A stretch of 64,000 bases of DNA from CAVUXJ01 sp963814975 (lineage in GTDB: Bacteria; Acidobacteriota; Vicinamibacteria; Vicinamibacterales; CAVVIG01), in contig CAWFFB010000017.1 in NCBI GenBank assembly GCA_963814975.1, positions 58,269 through 122,268 of the forward strand, read 5' to 3'. Position 1 is the first letter of the stretch; each line of letters begins with the position of its first letter. A program made the translations under genes and the position numbers. Below are positions 27,163 to 37,150 of the stretch, piece after piece. The notes under the pieces are model-generated. The model worked only from the letters and a program-made list of their open reading frames with translations. It searched no databases and was not told the origin of the DNA.

Positions 27163-28458
27163 TCAAGTTTCTGCTTTTCCCACCTCCAGCATCGCCTCTC
27201 GCGCCGCGGCAACGGTCCTGTCCACATCGCGCGCGGTATGCGCGGCGGAGAGGAACCACGCCTCGAATTGCGAAGGCGGCGGGTAAATGCCTCGCGAAAT
27301 CATTCCCTGAAAAAATCGAGCGTACCGATCCGTGTTGGCTCTGATCGCCGAGTGATAGTCGCGCACGGCCCCCTCCGAGAAGAACGGCGTCAGCAGCGAG
27401 CCGAAGGCGTTCACCTGCAGCGGCACGCCAGCGCCGCGTGCCGCATCGGCGAGGCCGAGTGCCAGTCGCGTTCCGAGGGCCGCGAGGGTCCGGTAGAGAC
27501 GTGGCGTCAACCTGCTGAGGCACCAGATTCCAGCGGTCATCGCGAGAGGATTCCCCGATAAGGTCCCGGCCTGGTACACGGGTCCTGCCGGTGACACCAG
27601 GCTCATCAGGTCGGCGCGACCGCCATAGGCGCCCACCGGAAGGCCGCCCCCGATAATCTTCCCCAGACAGGTGAGATCGGGGCGTATACCAGCCAGGGCT
27701 TGTGCGCCGCCCGGCGCGGCGCGGAAGCCGGAAATAATCTCGTCGAAGATCAACAGCGTCCCGTGTGCGCTGCACACATCGCGCAGTCCGGACAGGAACC
27801 CGTCGGCCGGCGGCACAACGCCCATGTTCCCGGCGATCGGCTCGACGATCAGGGCGGCGATCTGGCCGCGGTTGGCCTCGAAGATCTGGCAGACCGATGG
27901 GAGGTCATTGTAGGACGCCAGCAGGGTGTCGCTTGCCGCCGCCCGGGTGACGCCGGGACTCGTCGGCACCCCGAGCGTCAGCGCGCCGGATCCAGCCTGC
28001 ACGAGAAACGCGTCGGCATGGCCGTGGTAACACCCTTCGAACTTGACGATTTTCTCGCGTCCCGTCGCTGCCCGTGCGACACGCACGGCGCTCATCGCGG
28101 CTTCGGTGCCGGAGCTGACGAACCGCACCCGTTCCAGAGAGGGCATCAACGCGCGCACCCGTTCGCCGAGCGTCACCTCGAGGGGGCTCGGCGCCCCGAA
28201 GCTGGTGCCGTGACGCGCCGCGGCCGCCAGCGCCTTGGTGAGGCCGCGGGGCGCGTGCCCGTGAACGAGCGGACCCCACGACATGACGTAGTCGATGAAC
28301 TCGTTGCCGTCCACGTCCTGCAGCCGGGCGCCGTAGGCGCGCTGTATGAACAACGGCGACCCGCCAACCGCCTTGAATGCGCGCACAGGACTGTTCACGC
28401 CGCCAGGCAGAATCTTGACGGCGCGCGAAAAGAGACGGGAAGACTTGGTTGTCCGCAT
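27163..28458 (-). CDS. hemL: Glutamate-1-semialdehyde 2,1-aminomutase
   Basis: PLP enzyme converting GSA to 5-aminolevulinate in the C5 tetrapyrrole route. The PLP lysine is in CLGKIIGGGLPVGAYGG, with FVSSGTEAAMSAVR, GCYHGHAD and LIFDEIISGFR upstream. 431 aa. Last gene of the hem operon; its ATG is about 100 bases from hemB, across a repeat-containing spacer. Confidence 0.95.
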   Translation of the reverse strand: MRTTKSSRLFSRAVKILPGGVNSPVRAFKAVGGSPLFIQRAYGARLQDVDGNEFIDYVMSWGPLVHGHAPRGLTKALAAAARHGTSFGAPSPLEVTLGERVRALMPSLERVRFVSSGTEAAMSAVRVARAATGREKIVKFEGCYHGHADAFLVQAGSGALTLGVPTSPGVTRAAASDTLLASYNDLPSVCQIFEANRGQIAALIVEPIAGNMGVVPPADGFLSGLRDVCSAHGTLLIFDEIISGFRAAPGGAQALAGIRPDLTCLGKIIGGGLPVGAYGGRADLMSLVSPAGPVYQAGTLSGNPLAMTAGIWCLSRLTPRLYRTLAALGTRLALGLADAARGAGVPLQVNAFGSLLTPFFSEGAVRDYHSAIRANTDRYARFFQGMISRGIYPPPSQFEAWFLSAAHTARDVDRTVAAAREAMLEVGKAET

Positions 28459-28465
28459 CAGATCA

Positions 28466-28543
28466 CCACGAGGATACGAGGGCCACGAAGTGAATTACCT
28501 TAGCAGAAAAGGTGATCGCCGGTGTCCTTCGCGACTTCGTGGC
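28466..28543. repeat. Inverted CCACGAAG-type repeat between hemB and hemL
   Basis: CACGAGG/ATACGAG units and a perfect 10-bp inverted pair (GCCACGAAGT at 28482-28491 with 28534-28543). Another spacer of the heptamer class. Confidence 0.5.
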
Positions 28544-28557
28544 GTTCCCCGATCGCT

Positions 28558-29553
28558 CTACGCGAGGGCTCGCGCGGCGTCGCGGGCGTAGTAGGTGATG
28601 ATGATGTCGGCGCCTGCGCGGCGGATCGCGGTCAGCGTCTCGATCATCGCGCGGCGTTCGTCGATCCACCCGTTGCGGGCGGCGGCTTTCAACATCGCGT
28701 ACTCGCCGCTGACGTGATAGGCGGCAGTCGGATAGCCGAAGGTGTCCTTCACGCGCGTGATGATATCGAGGTAGGGAAGGGCCGGCTTCACCATCACGAT
28801 GTCCGCTCCTTCCTCGATGTCCTGTCTGACCTCGCGCAGCGCTTCCAGGGCGTTCGCCGGATCCATCTGGTGGGAGCGGCGGTCGCCGAACGCTGGCGCG
28901 GACGCCGCCGCGTCGCGGAACGGGCCGTAGAACGCGGAGCAGTACTTCGCCGCGTAGGACATGATCGCCACATGTTCGAACCCGCGCTCGTCGAGGGCGT
29001 GGCGAATCGCGGCGACGCGGCCGTCCATCATGTCCGAGGGCGCCACGATGTCGGCCCCCGCGGCCGCGTGCGAAATCGCCGCCCGAACCAGCTGCTCGAC
29101 GGTCGGATCGTTGGCGACCTCATTGTCGATGATGATCCCGCAGTGGCCGTGATCGGTGTATTCGCACAGGCAGACGTCGGTGACCACCAGCACGTCCGGT
29201 ACCTCGCGCTTGAGCGCCCGGACAGCCGACTGCACGGGCGCCTCCGGATCATAAGCGGTCGACCCGACGTCGTCCTTCTGATCCGGCAGCCCGAAGAGCA
29301 GCACGCTCCGGACGCCGTCGGCCCTCGCCGCCCGCACCTCTGTCACCGCCTCGTCGACCGAAAGGTTGAAGACGCCGGGCATCGAGCTGACCTCCCGGCG
29401 CACGCCGTGACCAGGGCAGATGAACAACGGGAGCATCAACGTGTCGGGCGAGAGCCGGGTTTCGCGGACGAGCGCCCGCATGGCGTCGGACGTGCGGAGC
29501 CGGCGAAGCCGGCGTGTCAGCTTCAGCGTGGCGTGCGTATGGATGGGGTTCAT
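28558..29553 (-). CDS. hemB: Delta-aminolevulinic acid dehydratase (porphobilinogen synthase)
   Basis: Condenses two ALA to porphobilinogen. Zinc-type metal site DVCLCEYTDHGHCG (Cys-x-Cys-x7-Cys), Schiff-base lysines in SYAAKYCSAFYGPFRDA and MVKPALPYLD. 331 aa, complete. Its start overlaps the cobA/hemD stop by four bases. Confidence 0.96.
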   Translation of the reverse strand: MNPIHTHATLKLTRRLRRLRTSDAMRALVRETRLSPDTLMLPLFICPGHGVRREVSSMPGVFNLSVDEAVTEVRAARADGVRSVLLFGLPDQKDDVGSTAYDPEAPVQSAVRALKREVPDVLVVTDVCLCEYTDHGHCGIIIDNEVANDPTVEQLVRAAISHAAAGADIVAPSDMMDGRVAAIRHALDERGFEHVAIMSYAAKYCSAFYGPFRDAAASAPAFGDRRSHQMDPANALEALREVRQDIEEGADIVMVKPALPYLDIITRVKDTFGYPTAAYHVSGEYAMLKAAARNGWIDERRAMIETLTAIRRAGADIIITYYARDAARALA

Positions 29554-31082
29554 GCCTTCCTCGAGAGGTGTTCGACGATCGCGTTGACCAGCGCAGGGAT
29601 GGTGTGCTCCGCCGGCATGATGGTCGTCTGAATGCCCAGCTGCGCCGCCGTTTCTGCGGTCACGGGACCAATCGACGCGACGATCGTCGTGCGCAGCAGA
29701 TCGGCGGCGGGCTCTGTCCCCAGTGCCGTCACCAGATTCCGCACGGCCGAGGGGCTGGTGAACGTCACCACGTCGATTCGCTGTTCCAGCAGCATGCGAT
29801 ACGTGTCCGGTTCTCCCTCACGTTCGGGATTGGCCACGACCGTTCGATACGCGATGGCTTCGGTGACCGCGACGCCCTGCTTCCGCAGGTCGTCGGCGAC
29901 GACCTCGCGCCCGATGTCGGCGCGCGGCAGAAAGACGCGAAGGCCGCGCAAATTCCCGAAAGCGGCGAACGCGTGGGCGACCGCTTCCGCACGGAATTCG
30001 CGGGGGACAAGGTCCACCTTGAGGCCGTGCCGTAGCAACTCGTTGGCGGTGGCGGACCCGACGGCGCAGAGCTTGACGCCGCAAAGCGACCGCAGGTCCA
30101 GCGGGGAGGCCAACAGGCGCGCGATGAATGCCTGCACGGCATTGGCGCTCGAAAAAACGATCCAGTCGAACTGATCGAGACTCGCGCACGCCTTGTCGAG
30201 TGGTCCGTAATCCTCCGGCGGTAGGATGCGGATGAGCGGCGACTCGATGGCCTCGGCGCCCAAAGCCTCGAGCGGCTCCACGAGCTCCGCCGCCTGATTG
30301 CGCGGGCGTGTGACCAGAATACGCTTGCCGAAGAGCGGACGCGCGTCGAACCAGCGCAGGTGCTCGCGGAGCGCCGCGACGCGGCCGACGACCATGATGG
30401 CGGCGCGCCGGTCGCTCGACTGCCTCACCATCCGCTCGATCTCCTCGATCGTACCGACCGTCGTCTCCTGGGTGGGCAGGGTGCCGTTGTAAATGAGCGC
30501 GGCCGAATCCTCTTTCGACCGGCCGTGCGTGAGAAGTGCGCTCAGCATGTCTGCCAGCTGATCGGACCCGGCATAGCACACGATCGTGCCGTCGAGCCGC
30601 GACAGACTGGTCCAGTCCACTGCGGAGCGCCTCTTGCCTTCGTCCTCATGTCCCCGGACGAACGTCAAGGTGTCGCCGCCGCCCGGGTAGGTGAGCGGAA
30701 CGCCGGCATAGCTTGCCGCGCCAAGGCCGGCGGGTATTCCCGGGACGACCTCGAAGTGCACGCCCTGCTCGTGCAGGAACAGCGCCTCTGAACCGCCGCG
30801 GCCGAACACGAACGGATCGCCCCACTTCAGCCGGGCGACGATCTTGCCCTCCCGCGCTTTCTCCGCCAGCAGGTAACAGATAGCCTCCTGCTCGAGCGCT
30901 TGGGGAGCCGCAACGCCCAGATCAATCGTTTCAGCATCCGGGCGCGCATGGCGAAGCAGGCGCGGGTGGACCAGGTGGTCGTACAGCACGACATCGGCCG
31001 ACGCGAGGCACTGCAGGCCGCGCACCGTGATCAGCCCTGGATCGCCGGGCCCCGCGCCGATGAGATAGACAATGCTTGGCAT
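29550..31082 (-). CDS. Fused uroporphyrinogen-III C-methyltransferase / uroporphyrinogen-III synthase
   Basis: Two-domain enzyme of 510 residues. The N-terminal half is a CobA/SUMT methylase (YLIGAGPGDPGLITVRG, FVFGRGGSEALFL, VVPGIPAGLGAASYAGVP) that makes precorrin-2 for siroheme or cobalamin. The C-terminal half is HemD (GKRILVTRPRNQAAELVEPL, DWIVFSSANAV, DVVTFTSPSAVRNLV, IASIGPVTAE) closing uroporphyrinogen III. Fusion places the branch point in one protein. Lies between hemC and hemB. Confidence 0.93.
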   Translation of the reverse strand: MPSIVYLIGAGPGDPGLITVRGLQCLASADVVLYDHLVHPRLLRHARPDAETIDLGVAAPQALEQEAICYLLAEKAREGKIVARLKWGDPFVFGRGGSEALFLHEQGVHFEVVPGIPAGLGAASYAGVPLTYPGGGDTLTFVRGHEDEGKRRSAVDWTSLSRLDGTIVCYAGSDQLADMLSALLTHGRSKEDSAALIYNGTLPTQETTVGTIEEIERMVRQSSDRRAAIMVVGRVAALREHLRWFDARPLFGKRILVTRPRNQAAELVEPLEALGAEAIESPLIRILPPEDYGPLDKACASLDQFDWIVFSSANAVQAFIARLLASPLDLRSLCGVKLCAVGSATANELLRHGLKVDLVPREFRAEAVAHAFAAFGNLRGLRVFLPRADIGREVVADDLRKQGVAVTEAIAYRTVVANPEREGEPDTYRMLLEQRIDVVTFTSPSAVRNLVTALGTEPAADLLRTTIVASIGPVTAETAAQLGIQTTIMPAEHTIPALVNAIVEHLSRKA

Positions 31083-31105
31083 CGAGTCGTGAGTGCTCGC
31101 CGCGA

Positions 31106-32092
31106 TTATGGCTGGATTCCTTCCACGGCCGCTGGCACTTGACGCGCCTCGCTGAGGATGTCGCCAGCCCCCTCCTCCAGGAGCTGCCGCGCGGCGCGAA
31201 CGCCGACGGCGGCCGCGTCAGCAAGGCGGCCGCTGGCGGTCGTGCGCAGGGCCCGATGACCGTCCACGGTGACCACCGCCGCGACGATCTCGATCGTCTC
31301 ACCGTCCTTGAGCGATGCCATCGCGCCAATCGGCGTCTGGCAGCCACCGCCGAGCGCCTCGACCAGCGCCCGCTCGGCCCGCAGGGCCGCGCCCGCCGCG
31401 GCATCGTCGATCAACCCGACCACCCGACGGACGGCCTCGGCATCGTCACGGATTTCGACCGCGACGATGCCCTGGCCCGGCGCGGGCACGCAGGCGCTCG
31501 CCGGCAGCGTGAACGAGACGCGCCCGGCGAATCCGAGGCGGTGAAGACCGGCGGCGGCCAGGACGAGCGCGTCATGTTCTCCGCTATCCAGCTTGCGAAG
31601 GCGCGTTTCGAGATTACCGCGAATGGGCATGAACCGCGCACCCGGGAACAGCCGCCGCAGCTGTGCCACACGGCGGACGCTCCCGGTGCCGATCGAGGGC
31701 GCGTGTCCCAGGGCGGCGACGAGCTCGCCCAAGGTAGCAGTGGTCTCCTGTCTCGATACCGGCAGAACCACCGCGTCGTGGGGATCCGCCCTCGGCAGCA
31801 CGGCGGCGATGGCGAGCCCGTCGAGCAGAACGGCCGGCATGTCCTTACTGCTGTGAACGGCGAGGTCGATCTCGCCACGGACGAGCGCGTCCTCGATCTC
31901 CTTGACGAACAGTCGCTTGCCGCCGACTTCGGAAAGGGGCGCGTTCTGCAGATGATCGCCCGACGTCCTGATGACGATGATGCGGCAGCCGGGACCACCG
32001 GTACGAGCGATCGACTCGGCGACGGCGTTGGCCTGCCACAACGCCAGCGGGCTGCCCCGCGTGCCGAGTCGAAGCTCCTCAGGGGCAGACAC
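31106..32092 (-). CDS. hemC: Porphobilinogen deaminase (hydroxymethylbilane synthase)
   Basis: Polymerises four porphobilinogens on a dipyrromethane cofactor. LRLGTRGSPLALWQAN, the catalytic Asp region AVHSSKDMPA and the cofactor-binding Cys of GGGCQTPIGA are present. 328 aa. Follows hemA by six bases. Confidence 0.95.
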   Translation of the reverse strand: MSAPEELRLGTRGSPLALWQANAVAESIARTGGPGCRIIVIRTSGDHLQNAPLSEVGGKRLFVKEIEDALVRGEIDLAVHSSKDMPAVLLDGLAIAAVLPRADPHDAVVLPVSRQETTATLGELVAALGHAPSIGTGSVRRVAQLRRLFPGARFMPIRGNLETRLRKLDSGEHDALVLAAAGLHRLGFAGRVSFTLPASACVPAPGQGIVAVEIRDDAEAVRRVVGLIDDAAAGAALRAERALVEALGGGCQTPIGAMASLKDGETIEIVAAVVTVDGHRALRTTASGRLADAAAVGVRAARQLLEEGAGDILSEARQVPAAVEGIQP

Positions 32093-32098
32093 GATGCC

Positions 32099-33502
32099 TC
32101 AGCGCGACTCGCGCCCTTCGCGGGGCTCCGGCCGCTCCGAGCCGGTCGAGCGGCGTTTCGAATGGCCCTCGCGAGAGAATGGCTCAACGCGACCTGGCGC
32201 CCGCGGCGCCTGCTCGCCCGCCTCTTCGGGTTGCTCCGTCCCGAGTTCGAAGAGTCTTGTCAGCGCCTCGGAATAGGCGCCGACCGTTTCGGGGTCGCCG
32301 ATCGATTTGAGCTGCGCGGTAGGCGTCAGCAGCAGTTTTTCGACAATGAGGCGGGTGATGTCGTCGACGCGCGTACGGACATCGGGGGACAGCGCAGACA
32401 GCTTGAAGTCGAGTCGTGCAAGCTCGGCGCGGCGGATCGCCTCGAATCGCTGCCGTAGCGCGACGACCGTGGGGATCGCCCCGCGCGCCCGGAACCAGCC
32501 GGCAAACTTTTCGACTTCCTCGGCGACGATCGCCTCGGCGCGTGCCACCTCGCCCGTGCGCCGCGCGAGGTTCTCGCGGACCGTCGCCTGCAGATCGTCG
32601 ATGTTGTACAAGAACACCTGTTCGATGTCGCCCGCCGCGGGCTCCACGTCGCGTGGCACGGCAATGTCGATGATGAACAGCGCGCGGTTGCGTCGCGGGC
32701 GCATGACCGTTTCGATATGCGCCTTCGTGAGAATGGGCGCCGACGCGCCCGTGGCGGTGATGACGATGTCGCTCGCGGCGAGGAGGGCGTCGAGCTCTTC
32801 CCAGGGCGCTGCCGAGGCTCCACCGATCGCCTCGGCGGTGCGGGCCGCGTGCGCCATCGTCCGGCTCACGATCGTCAGGCGGTGCACACCGTGCGATTTC
32901 AAGTGCAGCGCGGTGAGCTTCCCCATGTCGCCCGCCCCGATGACGACCACGTTGCGGCCCTTGAGATCTCCGAAAATCTTGCGGGCCAGCGCGACGGCCG
33001 CGAAGCCGATGGACACGGCTCCTGATCCCACCCCGGTTTCCGTCCGTACCCGCTTGCCGACGGCGAACGCCGAGTGAAACAGGCGGCTGAGTACCGGTCC
33101 GATGGACCGGGCGGTCGTGGCGGCCGTGTAGGCGTCTTTGACCTGGCCCAGAATCTGCGGCTCGCCAACGACCAGCGAGTCGAGACCCGCGGCGACGCGA
33201 AACAGGTGCTGCGCCGCCTCGAGGTCCGCAAGGTCGTAGATGTGTTCCGTGAGAGCGGCCCGATCGATGCCGTGAAAGTCGCTGAAGAACGTCGTCAGGT
33301 CCGCGCGCGCGGGGTCGGCGTCCTCGCAGGCGACGTACAGCTCGGCCCGGTTGCAGGTTGAGACCACCGCCACTTCGCGGGTCGTCCCGCGGGCCGCGAG
33401 CGCCCTCAGCGCGCCTTCGAGGCCGCGCGCCTGGAAGTCGAGCTGCTCGCGCAGCTCCACTGGCGCGGTGCGATGACTGATACCGACTATGAGGAGCTGC
33501 AT
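32099..33502 (-). CDS. hemA: Glutamyl-tRNA reductase
   Basis: NADPH-dependent first committed enzyme of the C5 pathway. LLIVGISHRTAPVELRE at the N-terminus, catalytic Cys in VVSTCNRAELY, substrate loop GEPQILGQVKDAY and NADPH motif VVVIGAGDMGKLTA. The C-terminus carries an extra basic Arg/Glu/Pro-rich tail beyond the dimerisation domain. ATG 33502 preferred; an in-frame GTG is two codons earlier. Preceded by hemX as in Bacillus hemAXCDBL-type operons. Confidence 0.94.
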   Translation of the reverse strand: MQLLIVGISHRTAPVELREQLDFQARGLEGALRALAARGTTREVAVVSTCNRAELYVACEDADPARADLTTFFSDFHGIDRAALTEHIYDLADLEAAQHLFRVAAGLDSLVVGEPQILGQVKDAYTAATTARSIGPVLSRLFHSAFAVGKRVRTETGVGSGAVSIGFAAVALARKIFGDLKGRNVVVIGAGDMGKLTALHLKSHGVHRLTIVSRTMAHAARTAEAIGGASAAPWEELDALLAASDIVITATGASAPILTKAHIETVMRPRRNRALFIIDIAVPRDVEPAAGDIEQVFLYNIDDLQATVRENLARRTGEVARAEAIVAEEVEKFAGWFRARGAIPTVVALRQRFEAIRRAELARLDFKLSALSPDVRTRVDDITRLIVEKLLLTPTAQLKSIGDPETVGAYSEALTRLFELGTEQPEEAGEQAPRAPGRVEPFSREGHSKRRSTGSERPEPREGRESR

Positions 33503-33605
33503 GGCCACAATCGGGTCATCTGATCACTGGGACATCACGTCATTGAGCATTGGATTTCCATTCCGCGACGAGATGACCCAACGGTCGATTGACCGCATTC
33601 GAGCG

Positions 33606-34431
33606 TCAGAAATCGTGACTTCTCGTCAGGAAATAGCTGATCGGCACGAAGTTCAGCAGCACGATCGCAAAGCCGAGCGCCGACAGGTACGCCGCCCGCC
33701 GTCCCCCCCACCCGATGCGTCGCGCCGCGAACAACTCGAAGGAGTACACCGCCCAGCACACCAGGGCGACGAAGATCTTGGGATCCTGGAGGGACATGTT
33801 CTGCACGCGCGGGTCGCCTGGCGCGTAGACCCGCGCCTCCCAGGTCCAGACGGCACCCACCAGGATGCCGATCGTCAGGAAGACCCAGCCGAAGATGATC
33901 GCGCGCTGGTTCATGGAGTCGAGCACCTGCAGCGACGGCAGCCGCGCGTAGAAGAAACCCAGGTGCTTGGCCTTGATCTCCTTGAACAACAGCACGTAGG
34001 TGATGCCGATCACGCATGCGAGCGCGAAGCTCGCATACGCGAAGAGCAGCGACGAGACGTGCAGCCCGAACAGGGGACCCTGCAGCACGGCCGCGCGTTC
34101 CTCGATGCCCGGCCTGAACGCCGGGATCGCCTGAAGCGCGGCGAGCAGCGGCAGGATGAAGGCGCCCATCGCCCGTTCGTCGGTCGTCACTTCGATGCAG
34201 AGGTAGGCGATCGCCAACAGCAGCACGAACGTCGAAATCGCCGATGTCGCCTCGGCCATCGGCAGGTGGCCGACTTCCATCGTCTTCATGCCGATGAGGA
34301 ACGTATGCGCGAGGACGGCCGCCACCAGCAGCGTCGTGGCTGACCGCCCGACCAGCGCATCGCGGCGTGCGAAATGCCAGATGTAAGCCGCCGATCGCGA
34401 CGATGTAGAGCGCGAGCGGGACGAAGTTCAT
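33606..34431 (-). CDS. hemX: HemX/CcsA-like cytochrome c assembly membrane protein (one frameshift)
   Basis: Polytopic membrane protein of the cytochrome c assembly (CcsA/HemX) family, about 275 residues. N-terminus MNFVPLALYIVAIGGLHLAF, then a frame change near 34365, then helices with HTFLIGMKTMEVGHLP, GPLFGLHVSSLLFAYASFA and FGWVFLTIGILVGAVWTWEA; the last resembles the WGxxWxWD heme-handling segment. In Bacillus, HemX modulates HemA levels. ATGA overlap with the VWFA gene upstream ties it to that gene. Confidence 0.82.
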
Positions 34432-35418
34432 TTGCCCGTCGGAGCGAAATAGCCCTGTTTGGTTCGCGCGGTGAGGTTGGGGCGGTTGACGCGCACCACG
34501 ATCCTTCGCCACGCGCCGTGCTGGCGTGGGTTGCGGGAGGTATAGCCCACGGTGTACTGGCTCGACAACTCGTCCGAGATCTGGCCGTAGACGTTTGCGA
34601 GATCGGCCAGTCTGCGAGGGGAAGAAGGCCCGGCCGCCGGTCTCCTGCGACAGCTGCCGGAGCACGAACTCGGCTTCCTTGAAGCCCCGGCCGCTCGACG
34701 ACGACCCTTCGATCGAACCCAGCCCGATCGCGTAAATCGCGGTTTCGGAGCGCTTCGCGAGATCCAGGACTTCTTCGAACGGCAGCAGGCTCGACGTGTC
34801 CTCGCCGTCCGACAGGACGATGATCGACTGTCGCCGGATTTCGTCGACGTTCTTGGCGACGATTCTCTTGAGGTCCTTCAGCGCGATGTAGATCGCGTTG
34901 TACATCGACGTCGACCCGCCGGCCGACGTCCGCCGAATCGCCTGCTCGAGCTCGTGGACGGTGTTCGTAAACGGCTGCAGGATGACGACCCGGCTGTCGA
35001 AGTCGACGATTTCCGCCAGGTCCTGTGGCCGCAGGCGGCGGGCGAAACCGACGGCCGCCTCCTGCGCGGTGGGCAGTCGCGACTCCATGCTCGCGCTCGT
35101 GTCGATCAGAACCGCCAGGGCGACCGGCAGATTCGAGCGGGTGAAGAACGTGACGTCCTGCTTGACCCCGTCTTCGAAGACCTGAAAGTCTTCCTGCTGC
35201 AGGTCGGTGACGAAACGCGCCGGGCCTTCGCTCACCGTGACGTTCAGCGACACCAGGTCGACGCCGGCCCGGAACGCAGGCGACTGGCCTTCGGCCGGTT
35301 CTTTCGGGACCGCCGGCTTCTGCGCCTCCTGTGGCGTCCCTCCGATCAATGCGACGGGCGCTGCCAGGGCGCCCAACAGACACGCCAGGCGGAGGCCGCG
35401 CCGCAAGTGGTTGATCAC
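34428..35418 (-). CDS. VWFA-related secreted protein (first of two), 3' frameshift
   Basis: Acidobacterial-type VWFA-related protein (TIGR03436-like), about 330 residues. Signal peptide, then VDLVSLNVTVSEG and DFQVFEDGVKQDVTFF, a VWA domain with the MIDAS motif DTSASMESR, TSMYNAIYIALKDL and VLSDGEDTSS, and a C-terminal ISDELSSQYTVGYTSRNPR segment reached after a slip near 34612. Stop overlaps hemX. GTG start overlaps the preceding VWFA gene (GTGA). Role unknown. Confidence 0.82.
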
Positions 35419-36312
35419 GGGCGTTCCTGTTCGCGATCGGCGATTACGGGTGTGCCACGGACCGTGAGGCCGGGCCTCGCGGATGAAACAGCAATTCGTT
35501 CGGGTGGGATCAAGGACTGGGGGCGTGCATAGGTGACGCGGAACTGACGCGTCAGCTCGGCCGCCAGCTGCTTCAACCGACCCGTGAGGGCCGTGCTTGT
35601 CAGCAGCGTGTCGTAGTTCCCGCCCGTGCTCTGCGGGCCTTCCGAGATCACAATAGAGCGATCGTGCGAATCGTTCGTCGTCCTCCCGACCACGATGACA
35701 TGGAGCGCCGCGCCGGACGCCCGCAACGTCGACAGCACCTGCTGGTAGAAACGATCGCTCAACTCGGGTCCTTCGGTGGAGATGGCGACCATGACCGGCC
35801 GCGGCGAGCGGCGCTTGGTGATCCCCTGACTCGTCTCAATGATGGCGTCGAGCAGATACGCGCCGCTGTCGGAGCTCGAAAAAATCCGCTGCGCGCTCTT
35901 CACAAGCGCACCGCGATCGGTGGTGTAATCGGTGGCGATGGTCGGTCGATCGGCCATGGTGATGATCGCGACCTCGTTCCGGGTGCCGGGCCCATCGCCG
36001 CTCGTCAGCGCCTCGACGAAGGCTGCCAGTCCCTCGCGATAGTCGCGGATGAATGGCGCAGCTGCCTGACTGTTGTCGACGAGAAGGGCGATCTGCATCG
36101 GCTCGGCGGCCGGTTCCACGGTCAGCACTTCTCGGGCGACCTTGTCCTCGCGAACCGTGATGTCCGAGGGGGCGAGGTCGGAGACTGGCGCGCCCGTCTT
36201 GTCGAGCGCGCTCACATAGAGCGCGCGTCGGGCCGTCTGCGCGTACAGCGCCGGCGCCGCCCCGAGGAGGGCGGACAGGAGAACCGGCGGTGGGAAGACG
36301 CCGGTTCATCAT
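35415..36312 (-). CDS. VWFA-related secreted protein (second), 5' frameshift
   Basis: Same family, about 298 residues. A short signal region (VLLSALLGAAPALYAQ) is reached in another frame after the ATG at 36312, so one indel near 36275 is likely. The mature part is ALYVSALDKTGAPVSDL, DITVREDKVAREVLTVEPA and a VWA-like domain with LLVDNSQAAAPF, in which DNSQA replaces the canonical DxSxS MIDAS, so metal binding is doubtful. C-terminus ELTRQFRVTYARP. Heads the transcript that continues into the hem genes. Confidence 0.78.
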
Positions 36313-36416
36313 CGAACCAGTATAGGTCTCGCTTTTGAAAAGCGTCAAGCGCTGTTGACGGAAAACCGGTTTGAAATCTGTAAGTTGCGGGAAATCCCCA
36401 GCCGTGTCACGCTTTC

Positions 36417-36446
36417 TTGACCGCTCTTGAGGTCGCGTGTTATAAA
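36417..36446 (+). promoter_or_regulatory. Sigma70-type promoter of the nuo operon
   Basis: TTGACC (36417-36422), an 18-base spacer and TATAAA (36441-36446), 61 bases before nuoA. It sits in the gap between divergent nuoA and the VWFA genes. Confidence 0.6.
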
Positions 36447-36506
36447 CCAACCGCCTTTCCTGGCAGCCGCGCGCACGGCTCCAAGAGCGCGGCGAGTCTC
36501 ATCCCC

Positions 36507-36863
36507 ATGCTTTCAGCGTACATCCCGATCGTCCTATTCATCGCCGTGGCGACCGGTTTTGCCGTGTTCACCCTGGTCTTCACGAGCCTCATTCACCCGA
36601 GCAAGTACAACAAGGTGAAGCTGGAGCCGTACGAATGCGGCATCGAGCCGACGACTGACGCACGCGATCGCTATAGCATCCGCTACTACCTCGTTGCCAT
36701 GCTGTTCGTCATCTTCGACGTGGAAACCGTGTTCATGTTTCCGTGGGCGGTCATTTTCGACAAGCTGCTGCTGTTCGGGCTGATCGAAATGCTCGTGTTC
36801 ATCTTCATTCTCGTCGTCGGCTACTTCTACGCCTGGCGGAAGGGCGCCCTGGAATGGGCGTAG
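36507..36863 (+). CDS. nuoA: NADH-quinone oxidoreductase subunit A
   Basis: Small membrane subunit of complex I with three helices. KLEPYECGIEPTTDARDRYS is the conserved loop, followed by RYYLVAMLFVIFDVETVF. 118 aa. ATG 36507 gives the expected short N-terminus. First gene of the operon behind a good promoter. Confidence 0.95.
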   Translation: MLSAYIPIVLFIAVATGFAVFTLVFTSLIHPSKYNKVKLEPYECGIEPTTDARDRYSIRYYLVAMLFVIFDVETVFMFPWAVIFDKLLLFGLIEMLVFIFILVVGYFYAWRKGALEWA

Positions 36864-37150
36864 TCTCCCATCGGGATCGCATGCGCGATGACTGGCGGGC
36901 GGGGCATCCCGGTTGGTGGCGTGGCTTTCCCTCGAACATTCCTGCCGGCTCACGGTCGCCCGGGTTCGTGCACGAGCCACAGACGCGGCCAAGGTCGGCG
37001 GGACCTCGCCGAAGCGCTGTCCGCCTTCGCGCGACGCGCCATGGCCTGGCGTCGACGGCACTCGAACGACGGAGGCGGGTAGGTCGTACCGTGCAATGTG
37101 AGCGCTTCGCTCCGGGATTCACGCCACGATCCATCGGGACGGGACACTAG
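36864..37150 (+). other. 287-base spacer where nuoB would be expected
   Basis: No frame here resembles NuoB in any reading frame: there is no tandem-Cys motif and no PGCPPRPE-like segment. Frames of 60-110 codons exist on both strands but lack family features. I see no promoter, repeat or terminator in it. Confidence 0.5.

Noticed and set aside
36864..37150. Frameshifted nuoB between nuoA and nuoC
   Set aside because: All six frames lack the adjacent-Cys and PGCPPRP motifs, and the length is half of what is needed.
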